Positions 1-7,132 of a stretch of DNA of 16,602 bases are shown here, in pieces. The stretch is from CANHCC01 sp040381555 (GTDB lineage Bacteria > Bacteroidota > Bacteroidia > J057 > RFSG01). Position 1 is the stretch's first letter. The number at the start of each line of letters is the position of its first letter. Under the pieces are notes generated by a model that did no database searches, had not been told where the DNA came from, and was given only the letters and a program-made list of their open reading frames with translations. The stretch spans positions 1 through 16,602 of the forward strand of contig JBEIHC010000062.1 in NCBI GenBank assembly GCA_040381555.1. The letters are read 5' to 3'. The position numbers and the translations under genes are program-made.

Positions 1-36
1 AACAACTAACCCCTAACAACTAACAACTAACAACTA
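1..36. repeat. 7-bp tandem repeat at window edge
   Basis: Five consecutive 7-bp units fill these bases. Four read AACAACT and the second reads AACCCCT. The array touches the window edge, so its true length is unknown. On the minus strand it reads as AGTTGTT repeats, and the TAG stop of the barrel gene (36-34) is formed by the first repeat bases. It has no hairpin symmetry and does not look like a terminator. A function cannot be assigned. Confidence 0.8.
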
Positions 37-1575
37 AAACCTCAACCCCATCGTCACCATGTAAACCAAGACATTCAGTTTATTGACGACAACTGGGGAG
101 TCACCGGTTAAATTATTGGCAGCATAAACAGAGTACTTGTCTTGAGTGGTGCTGCGAACAACGGCCATATCAATATAAAACGATTCTTCTCTATATCCCA
201 AACCACCCGTAACATTCTGTCTGCCGGCTTTAATTTTTACCAGACCAGAAGTAGAGATGTCGGAGTATGAATTACCTAAATCATTCATGACTGGATCGAA
301 CCAGGCAAATCCACCTCTTAAATAAAGAGGGCCATATTTATACTCGCCCCCAATTCGGTAATTATAGGCTTGGTCAAAAGAATTGCGGATGGCCTGATTT
401 TCGGTTCGGAAGTTATAGGAGGTAGAGGAGAACCGAGAAGATCGATAATCTAAGACATCAAAGTCGGCATTCAACAGTAAGCTTTTAGCAATAATAAAAC
501 TTACCCCAGCAGTTACTTTATAAGGTGTGATAAATGCATAATCAAATTGACCTGGATCGGTATTGTAATTATAAACTTGTTTATCATCTGTTTGATTAAC
601 CAGGGTGGTTTGATATCTATCGCTTAAAGTGTACCAAGTGGGGGTCTGTACAGACAATCCCAATCGGGCAAAATCGGTTGGGCGAACAATTGCCCCAAAA
701 CCAAAATTAAAGCCAGAACCTGAGGTGGTAAAATTATCTTGGTATTTCAGGTTATCAAATCCTAAACTATCATTGAAAGCGCCCCAGGCATTATGCACTC
801 TTCCCGGATCGGCTTCTTCAAAAATATATTCTGAACTGTAATCGAGATTACGAATGCCCATGGTCATTCCGAGGTATAGAAAATCTTCGAAGTTCCCGGA
901 AAGTCCAAAGCTCCATTCATTCAGTCTGCCGGTTTCTGTTCGGGCAATAGATTGATTCACATTGTTAGGAGCAGCGGCATTATAGCTAGTTGAATCCCCT
1001 ACCTTTGGATCAATCAACCAAACGAAGTAGCCCATATCTGCAAGACTTCCAGAGCTAAACTGGTTTGGTCTTAATCCCTGTGCTCTGGTAGCAAGGAAAG
1101 AAGAGAAGGAATTCTGAGCATTATTGCCATAAGCCTGAGTCTGCCGATAAAAATTATCCAACTGATTAAATCCAGCCGAGAAAGCATAAGATTTTAGTCT
1201 GGGAGCCTTTTCTTGAGACCTACCATAATCTGAATAGGGGCGGTATGTGCCCTGCATCACAATACCCAAGTTGGTGATTCCTGCTCGAGTACGAATGGCT
1301 TCATCACTTTGCCCAAGGTAGGATGAATTGTTATTGACAAACCTAAGCCCAGTGGTGAACATTAAGTCCGATCTCTTATACAATGCCAATCCAGCGGGGT
1401 TCAGCAGATTGGCGGTAAAATCCCCCCCTGCTGCAGAGAAAGCTCCTCCCATAGATTGTACCCGAGCGGTACCGGCTAATCCGGTGGTTGCCATTCTTTT
1501 GGCATCTAACTCATTTTGAGCAAAAAGGCTGACACTCTGTGTCAACAACAGGAAACAAATTATTGGTTTCAGCAT
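34..1575 (-). CDS. Outer-membrane beta-barrel protein, OmpP1/FadL-like
   Basis: A 513-residue exported protein. Residues 1-20 form a signal peptide (MLKPI, hydrophobic stretch, then SLFAQ) with predicted cleavage near residue 20. The N-terminal segment QSMGGAFSAAGGDFTANLLN followed by PAGLALY matches the start of FadL/OmpP1/TodX-like barrels, which carry hydrophobic molecules across the outer membrane. Alternating amphipathic strands continue to a C-terminal Phe (TMGLRF), the usual barrel-assembly signal. The length fits the family. The substrate is unknown; fatty-acid transport is proved only for distant members. It starts 27 bp after the Gly/Trp-rich lipoprotein gene on the same strand, so the two are probably one transcript. 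I recall proS lying next to OmpP1-like genes in other Bacteroidota, which fits here. Confidence 0.82.
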   Translation of the reverse strand: MLKPIICFLLLTQSVSLFAQNELDAKRMATTGLAGTARVQSMGGAFSAAGGDFTANLLNPAGLALYKRSDLMFTTGLRFVNNNSSYLGQSDEAIRTRAGITNLGIVMQGTYRPYSDYGRSQEKAPRLKSYAFSAGFNQLDNFYRQTQAYGNNAQNSFSSFLATRAQGLRPNQFSSGSLADMGYFVWLIDPKVGDSTSYNAAAPNNVNQSIARTETGRLNEWSFGLSGNFEDFLYLGMTMGIRNLDYSSEYIFEEADPGRVHNAWGAFNDSLGFDNLKYQDNFTTSGSGFNFGFGAIVRPTDFARLGLSVQTPTWYTLSDRYQTTLVNQTDDKQVYNYNTDPGQFDYAFITPYKVTAGVSFIIAKSLLLNADFDVLDYRSSRFSSTSYNFRTENQAIRNSFDQAYNYRIGGEYKYGPLYLRGGFAWFDPVMNDLGNSYSDISTSGLVKIKAGRQNVTGGLGYREESFYIDMAVVRSTTQDKYSVYAANNLTGDSPVVVNKLNVLVYMVTMGLRF

Positions 1576-1602
1576 GAATAGAACGATATCTGTTAAACGA
1601 TT

Positions 1603-2952
1603 TTATCTCGGACCTCTGGGCGCACTGCCGCCTCCTCCGCCTCCAGAGCTTCTGCCGCCTCCCCCACCTCCGGAAGAACCGCCAAATCCGCCTCCACCGC
1701 CGGAATTTCCGCCCCAACTTCCGCTTGACCTAGGAGCAGGGGGAGGGCTGTAGGAAGGAGAAGGACTAGAAGGTTGGGGTTGATAGGTATTGCTACGATT
1801 CTGCCCGGGATTGATTCTTTGGGTATTGCCGGTATTGCCTCTACCAGACCCAATAGGCTGATTATTTTGATATTGACCGGGGCTAGGAGAATTACCTCGA
1901 TATGTACCTACATTTCCATTCCTCGTACCTCCTGAAGAATTCCCATTATTGTACCTGCCAGCACCCCCACTGTTGCGGTAATCATCTGCTGAGGGAGCCT
2001 GAGATTGATAATCTGTTCTGGTTCTACCTGAATTATAATTACCTGTAGAACGCGTGCCATCATAGGGATCTACGGTTTTAGGATTAGCAAAATTACCCTT
2101 ATTTGGCCTTACACCTGCTGAGTTATTATCTATAGCTTGATTTCTACCCGTTTGAGTAGCTCCCCCACTCGCTCTGCCGGATTCAGTGCCGGAGTTTTGC
2201 AAGTGCCTAGTATCGGAAGCTGCATTGCCTGCAACTCGATTTCCCCCACCAGAGCCTGTAGCTCTTCCTCCTCCGGCTGAATACTGATTGGTATTGGAAG
2301 AAAGAACAGAACCTCTGTGCCCATAGACCCGATTGGGCTGACCGGTTTCATGATTCCAAACCCCTGCATTATATCCGGCCCAAAAACCTTGATTGTAGGC
2401 CATGTAGGGATTCATCATCCAGGGATTGTACCAGCCTCCGCCCCAACCCATTCCCATACCCCAACCATAGCCCATCCCCCAGCCTCCGCCCCAACCGCCT
2501 CCCCAGAAAGGATCATACATTCCCCAACCTCCGCCCCAGCCGTACCCCATTCCAATCCCCCAGCCTCCCATACCCCAACCCATTCCTAAACCCCAGCCAC
2601 CTCCAAAACCCCAAGGACTACCCCAAGCCATAAAAGGAGAATAGAAAGGGTCGTAAAAAAATCTTCGGTTTTGAATGCAGGATCCACAGAACCCCCCATT
2701 GTCCCCATCATAATATTGATCATCTGAATACTCCCCTTGGTTTTTGGAATACTGACCGTTATCGTATTCTTGCTGGTACTCCTCCTTCTCCTGCTGTTGC
2801 TGCTCTTGCACTTTTTGGGGAGGAGGATTATAGTCTGCTTTCCTGGGTGCATACAACTCATCGCTTAAGGAGCCATTATTCTGGAGTCCGGCACAGCCTG
2901 ACCCAGCCCAAAGAATGGATAAAAAGAAGAATATTATTAGAAGTCTTGTCAT
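1603..2952 (-). CDS. Gly/Trp-rich low-complexity lipoprotein
   Basis: A 449-residue predicted lipoprotein of unknown function. I chose the ATG at 2952 because it gives a proper lipoprotein signal: MTRLL, a hydrophobic run, then AGSGC with the lipidated Cys at residue 20. An upstream ATG at 2997 would add 15 residues in front and bury the signal. After the Cys come a Gln/Glu/Tyr-rich stretch (about 45-82), a CGSC pair (Cys89, Cys92), a striking Gly-Trp-Met region (about 110-190, GWGMG-type repeats), a less repetitive Asn/Tyr/Trp segment, and a Gly/Ser/Asn tail ending in poly-Gly and APRGPR. No enzyme motif is visible. It probably forms an operon with the downstream barrel. Low-complexity composition makes homology searching unreliable; a surface or adhesive role is speculation. 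Confidence 0.75.
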   Translation of the reverse strand: MTRLLIIFFFLSILWAGSGCAGLQNNGSLSDELYAPRKADYNPPPQKVQEQQQQEKEEYQQEYDNGQYSKNQGEYSDDQYYDGDNGGFCGSCIQNRRFFYDPFYSPFMAWGSPWGFGGGWGLGMGWGMGGWGIGMGYGWGGGWGMYDPFWGGGWGGGWGMGYGWGMGMGWGGGWYNPWMMNPYMAYNQGFWAGYNAGVWNHETGQPNRVYGHRGSVLSSNTNQYSAGGGRATGSGGGNRVAGNAASDTRHLQNSGTESGRASGGATQTGRNQAIDNNSAGVRPNKGNFANPKTVDPYDGTRSTGNYNSGRTRTDYQSQAPSADDYRNSGGAGRYNNGNSSGGTRNGNVGTYRGNSPSPGQYQNNQPIGSGRGNTGNTQRINPGQNRSNTYQPQPSSPSPSYSPPPAPRSSGSWGGNSGGGGGFGGSSGGGGGGRSSGGGGGGSAPRGPR

Positions 2953-2982
2953 AGTCTGGAACTCAAAACTGGATTTATGCCA

Positions 2983-2990
2983 TAACTTTG
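2983..2990 (+). promoter_or_regulatory. Candidate -7 box for proS (TAACTTTG)
   Basis: TAACTTTG matches the Bacteroidota -7 consensus TAnnTTTG exactly and lies about 50 bp before the proS ATG. A convincing -33 TTG at the usual spacing is not visible, so this rests on the -7 box and position alone. Transcription would begin near 2996, inside or just before the inverted repeat at 2995-3017. Confidence 0.5.
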
Positions 2991-2994
2991 TACC

Positions 2995-3017
2995 CACTTT
3001 CCAATAAAAGGAAAGTG
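2995..3017. promoter_or_regulatory. 8-bp inverted repeat in proS leader
   Basis: CACTTTCC (2995-3002) and GGAAAGTG (3010-3017) are perfect complements around a 7-base AATAAAA centre. It lies between the divergent lipoprotein and proS starts. It could be a 5' hairpin on the proS mRNA or a protein-binding operator. There is no T tract, so it is not a normal terminator. Confidence 0.5.
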
Positions 3018-3041
3018 ATTACACCTCTAATATACGAAACA

Positions 3042-4520
3042 ATGGCAAATAAGATTACCTCCCGGAGCGAAAACTATTCAGAATGGTATAATGAACTCGT
3101 AAAAGCAGCGGATCTGGCAGAGCATTCCAGCGTCAGAGGCTGCATGGTTATTAAGCCTTATGGCTACGCTATCTGGGAAAAAATGCAAGCTCAGCTGGAT
3201 AAAATGTTCAAAGAAACGGGGCATCAAAATGCCTATTTCCCCCTGCTTATCCCTAAATCTTTTTTGAGCAAAGAGGCCCAGCATGTAGATGGATTTGCTA
3301 AAGAATGTGCCGTAGTCACCCATCACAGGTTAAAAAATTCTCCAGATGGGAAGAGTGTGATTGTAGATCCAGATGCCAAACTGGAAGAAGAGCTCATTAT
3401 CCGGCCCACCTCGGAAACCATTATTTGGAATACCTACCGGGACTGGATTCAATCCTATCGGGATTTGCCTTTGCTCATCAACCAATGGGCGAATGTGGTT
3501 CGTTGGGAGTTGCGTACCCGATTATTTTTGCGCACCGCAGAATTTCTTTGGCAAGAAGGGCACACAGCGCATGCCACAGCAGAAGAAGCCATAGCTGAAA
3601 CCAAACAAATGCTGGAAGTATATGCCACCTTCGCGGAGGAGTTCATGGCTATACCCGTTATCAAAGGGGTTAAATCAGAAAATGAAAGATTTGCCGGCGC
3701 CTTAGACACTTATTGCATTGAAGCCATGATGCAAGATGGAAAAGCTCTACAAGCAGGTACCTCGCATTTCCTGGGGCAGAATTTTGCCAAAGCATTTGAG
3801 GTGATGTTTACTACCAAAGAAAACAAACAAGAGTATGTATGGGCGACTTCCTGGGGAGTATCTACCCGCTTGATGGGAGCATTGGTTATGACCCATTCGG
3901 ATGATGATGGCTTGGTATTGCCTCCCGCCTTGGCACCTATTCAAGTAGTGATGGTTCCAATTTACAAAACAGAGGAAGAATTTGAAACCATTACGGCAAA
4001 GCTGAAATCCATAGCTGCAGAGTTAAAAGCACTTGGAGTCAGTGTAAAAATTGACGACGACCGGCAGAAAAAACCAGGCTGGAAATTTGCCGAGTGGGAA
4101 TTAAAAGGAGTGCCTGTTCGATTAGCTTTAGGTCCCAGAGATTTGGATCAGGGTCTGATAGAAATGGCCAGAAGAGACACCAAAGAAAAAATGGCGCTCC
4201 CGATTGAGGGCATAGTGGTAAAGGTTGCACAGGAAGTGCTCCCTGCCATACAAAAGAATCTGCATCAAAGAGCCCTGGACATGCGTAACGCTCGAACCTA
4301 TCGTGCAGATACATATGCCGAGTTTAAAGAAATATTAGAGCAAAAAGGAGGCTTTATTCTGGCGCATTGGGATGGAACTCCAGAAACAGAGCAAAAGATA
4401 AAAGAAGAAACGAAGGCAACCATTCGCTGTATTCCCTTGGAAAATGAGCAGGAGGAAGGACAATGTATTCTCACTGGAAAACCCTCTAAACAAAGAGTTT
4501 TATTTGCGGAGGCGTATTGA
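3042..4520 (+). CDS. proS: Proline--tRNA ligase, type 3 (ProS)
   Basis: A 492-residue class II aminoacyl-tRNA synthetase that charges tRNA-Pro with proline in the cytoplasm. It starts MANKITSRSENYSEWYNELV, typical of the shorter type-3 (archaeal/eukaryotic-like) ProS rather than the roughly 570-residue E. coli type with an editing insert. Visible landmarks are RGCMVIKPYGYAIWE near the N-terminus, motif 2 (RTAEFLWQEGHTAH), motif 3 (TSWGVSTRLMGALVMTHSDD), the anticodon-binding domain starting near PIQVVMVPIYK, and a C-terminal region with RCIPLE and QCILTGKPS ending in Tyr, as is usual for this type. The ATG at 3042 was preferred over one 18 codons upstream (2988), because the extra residues do not resemble the family and that ATG overlaps the -7 box. 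The gene is divergent from the lipoprotein gene; the starts are 89 bp apart. Confidence 0.95.
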   Translation: MANKITSRSENYSEWYNELVKAADLAEHSSVRGCMVIKPYGYAIWEKMQAQLDKMFKETGHQNAYFPLLIPKSFLSKEAQHVDGFAKECAVVTHHRLKNSPDGKSVIVDPDAKLEEELIIRPTSETIIWNTYRDWIQSYRDLPLLINQWANVVRWELRTRLFLRTAEFLWQEGHTAHATAEEAIAETKQMLEVYATFAEEFMAIPVIKGVKSENERFAGALDTYCIEAMMQDGKALQAGTSHFLGQNFAKAFEVMFTTKENKQEYVWATSWGVSTRLMGALVMTHSDDDGLVLPPALAPIQVVMVPIYKTEEEFETITAKLKSIAAELKALGVSVKIDDDRQKKPGWKFAEWELKGVPVRLALGPRDLDQGLIEMARRDTKEKMALPIEGIVVKVAQEVLPAIQKNLHQRALDMRNARTYRADTYAEFKEILEQKGGFILAHWDGTPETEQKIKEETKATIRCIPLENEQEEGQCILTGKPSKQRVLFAEAY

Positions 4521-4570
4521 GGGGGGGATCCTAAACGGTAATTTTTATTTTAAAATACAAATCGGAATCT

Positions 4571-4677
4571 GTAGAGACGGGCAATTGCCCGTCTTAATAA
4601 TTGCCCGTCTTAATAATTGCCCGTTTCATGATTCAAAAAAACGCACAATTAACAGACGCACAATGGTGCGTCTCTAC
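4571..4677. repeat. Nested palindromic repeat element, 107 bp
   Basis: The element is bounded by perfect 9-bp inverted ends, GTAGAGACG (4571-4579) and CGTCTCTAC (4669-4677). Inside the left end is a perfect 20-bp palindrome AGACGGGCAATTGCCCGTCT (4575-4594). Its right half continues as a direct repeat of the 16-mer AATTGCCCGTCTTAAT (4583-4598, 4599-4614, partial from 4615). The right end holds a second palindrome, AGACGCAC-AATG-GTGCGTCT (4654-4673). The layout resembles REP/BIME-like or small non-autonomous elements: short palindromes of two sequence types placed head to head. No transposase is present in the window. Confidence 0.75.
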
Positions 4678-4760
4678 GAATCCCAATATTCATTACACAT
4701 CCTAATAAAATTATATCCTCAACGGAAATTTATTAGATAACAATTTTAACAGAACCCTGC

Positions 4761-4786
4761 AGAGACGGGCAATTGCCCGTCGTCTC
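4761..4786. repeat. Second copy of GACGGGC palindrome
   Basis: GACGGGCAATTGCCCGTC (4764-4781) repeats the left palindrome of the 107-bp element exactly. It is followed by an extra GTCTC, so the right flank GTC is doubled. About 40 bp further on, AATTGTGCGTCTC (4821-4833) looks like one half of a GACGCAC-type palindrome. Together they suggest a second, decayed copy of the same composite element. Confidence 0.7.
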
Positions 4787-4872
4787 ATTACCCTTCTCCC
4801 CCAACGCCGCCCCTGTCTGTAATTGTGCGTCTCAACAAACACCTATCACCCTAATGCTCAATCTCGGCCTTC

Positions 4873-5445
4873 CTACTTCCACTTAATATTACACCCATTG
4901 GCAGGAATGGCTGGCTCAGAAGGAGATTTTCCGGAAAGAGCAGCTTGTATGGCCTCTCTCAAATACTGCTTATCCGCCTTTTCTGGCATTAAAGGATTAT
5001 TATCGATTGCTCCTTTAAAAAGAACCTGACTTCCCTTTAAAACAAATACTTCCGGATTCTTTTGTGCACCAAACATCTTAGCAACAGTTTGCTGATCATC
5101 CTGCAAATACACAAAGGGATAGCCTTTTTCTTTTACCCGGAGTTTCATGTTGCTGATATTTTCCTCCTCATTCTGATTCGGATCATTGGAATTAATCAAG
5201 AGAAATCCTACCCCTTTTGCGCCGAATTCTTTGCCCAAGGCGATTAGGCGATCCTCATATTTTTTTGAATACACACAGTGATTGCCTGTGAATACAACCA
5301 CCCAAGCTGATTTCGATTTATAGGAAGCAGAAGAAACCATGGATCCATCGGTTTGCTTCAAAGTAAAATCAGTGATTTCCTGTGAAAATACAAAGGCAGG
5401 AAAAAAACACACCAAGATGGAAAGGTAATTCAGAGTTGATTTCAT
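4873..5445 (-). CDS. Exported redoxin/thioredoxin-like protein, CxxC incomplete
   Basis: A 190-residue exported thioredoxin-fold protein of the AhpC/TSA-redoxin kind. Residues 1-21 form a signal peptide ending VFS. The core follows a family I recall from Bacteroidota: FT-[C]NHC-[PV]Y near the N-terminus, KxYEDRLIALGKEF, INSNDPN, a KEKGYPFVYLQDDQQTVAKMF stretch, the cis-Pro region NPEVFVL, and the C-terminal GCxIKWK. Here the usual CNHC reads GNHC: Gly54 replaces the first Cys, while Cys57 and the C-terminal Cys185 remain. It may therefore work as a one-Cys or 57/185-type protein, or not as a reductase. Its ATG overlaps the TGA of the upstream TlpA-like gene by 4 bp (ATGA), implying coupled translation. 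A longer frame starting at 5562 was rejected because it would bury the signal peptide. Confidence 0.82.
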   Translation of the reverse strand: MKSTLNYLSILVCFFPAFVFSQEITDFTLKQTDGSMVSSASYKSKSAWVVVFTGNHCVYSKKYEDRLIALGKEFGAKGVGFLLINSNDPNQNEEENISNMKLRVKEKGYPFVYLQDDQQTVAKMFGAQKNPEVFVLKGSQVLFKGAIDNNPLMPEKADKQYLREAIQAALSGKSPSEPAIPANGCNIKWK

Positions 5446-6005
5446 AATTCGATTGTTTGAATGAACTGATCCATTTGCGCCGGATTGATTTGCCCGGTTA
5501 TTACTTGTACTAAATTTCCCCTTGCATCGTAGAGAAGAGAAAGGGGGATTGAAGAATTCCATTGAGGATAGAGACTCGTAATTATTTGATTGGCCTCAGG
5601 CGTATCTCCATAAGCAAACCAAGTAGGAAATTGCATATTCTGTTTCCCTAAGAAATCCGGAAGTACTGCCTCTACCACCTGACGATCATCGATAGAAACC
5701 ATCATCAATCGGAGCTTGCCTGGATATTTTTTTTGTAGGGCGATTAAATCCGGGATTTCTCGAACGCACGGACGGCACCAGGTTGCATAAAAGTTTACCA
5801 GAGTTATTTTACCGCTATCCTGACTTAAGCTATCCTGCAATAATTGGGTACTGAATGCAAGGGGTGGAATTGAGTTATTTGAACTACCCGAAGCGCTTTG
5901 ACTTCCTGAATCACAGGAAAACAGGAGCAGTATCCAACACAGCCCAAGTACATAGTAGGCGTTCTTGGATAAAATAATGAACGACAATTTCTTTTTCTTT
6001 ACCAT
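5442..6005 (-). CDS. TlpA/ResA-like thioredoxin-fold lipoprotein
   Basis: A 187-residue membrane-anchored thiol-disulfide protein. The N-terminus is MVKKKK, a hydrophobic segment, then LLFSC with the lipidated Cys at residue 31. A Ser/Gly/Asn linker leads to a thioredoxin fold with ITLVNFYATWCRPC (catalytic Cys77 and Cys80), MMVSIDD, and the cis-Pro in SSIPLSLLYD. TlpA/ResA-type proteins reduce periplasmic disulfides, often for cytochrome c maturation, but the partner here is unknown. The ATG at 6005 lies 95 bp inside the transferase gene, and no in-frame Met lies between it and Cys31. The whole signal peptide is therefore overprinted on the other gene, and the transferase stop shares one base with the Cys31 codon. 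The gene is coupled to the downstream redoxin gene by a 4-bp ATGA overlap. Confidence 0.87.
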   Translation of the reverse strand: MVKKKKLSFIILSKNAYYVLGLCWILLLFSCDSGSQSASGSSNNSIPPLAFSTQLLQDSLSQDSGKITLVNFYATWCRPCVREIPDLIALQKKYPGKLRLMMVSIDDRQVVEAVLPDFLGKQNMQFPTWFAYGDTPEANQIITSLYPQWNSSIPLSLLYDARGNLVQVITGQINPAQMDQFIQTIEL

Positions 6006-6591
6006 GATTTCGAATCAAAGCCGGAAACATCCCTTCTTGCTTTAGTATTCTTTCAGGTAAATTTACGAATAAATCCTGCTGAAAGGAAACTCCTTTTCTC
6101 CCCGCTATTTTAAACAGTGTTTCTTTGGCACTCCAGGCTAAAACAGCCATTTCATTAGAGTTTTCCACTTTATGAAAAGCAGGTTGTTGCAATTCTTCAG
6201 GATGTAAAAAACGACTTTTTAACAGCTCAGGAATACTCCGGTCCAGAATTTCAACATCAATACCTGGAATTGCTGAATCACTCAATAATGCAGCCGCATA
6301 TCCTTGGGTATGCGAAATGCTCACCTTTCCTTTCCATCCAAGTATTTGTGGACTTCCATCCTCTAGGGTTACCGAAAGCAAAGGTTCTGTAGGTTGTAGC
6401 AATTTACGGATAATCAATCTGCTTGCCAGCCATTCTTTCCTTTTACTCGCATCTTTATAGGTACTCAGGTATTGAACTTCATCAGGCAATAATTGTAGTT
6501 GATGAGTAAGCGCTTCCTCCGATTCTGTAATTTCCCATATCCCAGCCTGCAAAGAATCTGAATGCAAATTTGGAAAAAGAAGAATAGGCAT
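5911..6591 (-). CDS. 4'-phosphopantetheinyl transferase, Sfp-type
   Basis: A 226-residue cytoplasmic enzyme that moves phosphopantetheine from coenzyme A to a Ser of an acyl or peptidyl carrier protein. Motifs in order: KRKEWLASRLIIRKLL (50-65), VSISHTQGYAAALL (90-103), GIDVEI with metal-binding Asp112 and Glu114, and LAWSAKETLFK (Trp153, Lys156, Glu157, Lys161). This is the two-half Sfp/EntD arrangement, longer than the roughly 125-residue AcpS type. No carrier-protein or synthase genes are in the window, so the target is unknown; it may be the general ACP-activating enzyme. It is first in a minus-strand operon, and its last 95 bp overlap the TlpA-like gene in another frame. Its start ATG sits in a CATG shared with a plus-strand ATG. 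Confidence 0.9.
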   Translation of the reverse strand: MPILLFPNLHSDSLQAGIWEITESEEALTHQLQLLPDEVQYLSTYKDASKRKEWLASRLIIRKLLQPTEPLLSVTLEDGSPQILGWKGKVSISHTQGYAAALLSDSAIPGIDVEILDRSIPELLKSRFLHPEELQQPAFHKVENSNEMAVLAWSAKETLFKIAGRKGVSFQQDLFVNLPERILKQEGMFPALIRNHGKEKEIVVHYFIQERLLCTWAVLDTAPVFL

Positions 6592-6682
6592 GCTGATGAT
6601 TACTGATTACTTACTCCAGATTAGGTCTTTTCAAATCGAGAATCTACCTGAAAAATTTAGTGTAATTTTATCCAAATATTAT

Positions 6683-7132
6683 ATGCAAAACTACTGGATA
6701 TTTCAATATACCGAGCCTATAAAGGCATCTATTCTCCCAGAATTAGAAAAGGGGGTCACAAGTATTCTTTCCCAATGGAAGGCCCATGGCACCCCATTAG
6801 ATTCTGAGTGGCGATTGATTGAAAATCAAATTTTATTTATCCGACTTCAGGAAGACTCTGAAGGGGCCTCAGGCTGTTCCATTGATTCCTTACGCAAGCA
6901 AATGAATCAACTGCATCAGAATTTATACTTAGTAGAAGCAGGAGCAGGTCAGGTATTTTTCAAAACCGAAAATGGGCTGAATAGTGTTGCTTGGAATCAA
7001 ATTGAATCAGCCATTTCTACTGGCGTACTGCACCCAAATTCCCTTATTGCAGATACCACAAACGATAATTTAGCCCTTCCTGATCAACTTTTCAGGCCTT
7101 TAGGGCAAACCTGGATAAAAAAATATTTATAG
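6683..7132 (+). CDS. Small conserved Bacteroidota protein, function unknown
   Basis: A 149-residue soluble protein if started at MQNYWIFQYT. Features are SQWKAHGTPLDSEW, the strand NQILFIRLQED and the motif ASGCSIDSLRKQ. I recall this pattern from a short Bacteroidota family sometimes labelled 'ABC transporter ATPase', but no Walker A or B motif is visible and that label should not be trusted. The conserved Cys in GCSID could be functional. The frame is open upstream to an ATG at 6590 that overlaps the transferase start; I prefer 6683 because the residues before it do not look like the family and would leave no room for divergent promoters. It converges on the HD gene, with 11 bp between stops. 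Confidence 0.75.
   Translation: MQNYWIFQYTEPIKASILPELEKGVTSILSQWKAHGTPLDSEWRLIENQILFIRLQEDSEGASGCSIDSLRKQMNQLHQNLYLVEAGAGQVFFKTENGLNSVAWNQIESAISTGVLHPNSLIADTTNDNLALPDQLFRPLGQTWIKKYL

Larger units (their letters stand above)
4521..4872. other. Noncoding stretch with palindromic repeats
   Basis: The 352 bp between the convergent proS and redoxin genes hold no convincing gene. An open frame that extends through here only shadows proS and the repeats. The content is a G7 run directly after the proS stop, an AT palindrome TATTTTAAAATA (4546-4557), and several related GACGGGC/GACGCAC palindromes described separately. The palindromes may also terminate or protect the ends of the two converging transcripts. 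Confidence 0.7.

Noticed and set aside
1..36. Telomere-like or origin-associated repeat
   Set aside because: The resemblance is only to short AAC/CCT-rich units; there is nothing else to suggest a chromosome end or origin.
1593..1853. Minus-strand frames rich in Ala/Glu or Arg/Trp inside the Gly-rich lipoprotein
   Set aside because: Low-complexity GC-rich coding DNA leaves other frames open; the lipoprotein frame has the signal peptide and correct operon spacing.
4571..4593. Rho-independent terminator of proS
   Set aside because: The palindrome is strong but has no T tract and recurs as a repeat family, so it is better described as a repeat that may incidentally end transcription.
4444..4740. 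98-codon plus-strand frame after proS
   Set aside because: It overlaps the proS end in another frame and then runs through palindromic repeats; the product has no domain pattern.
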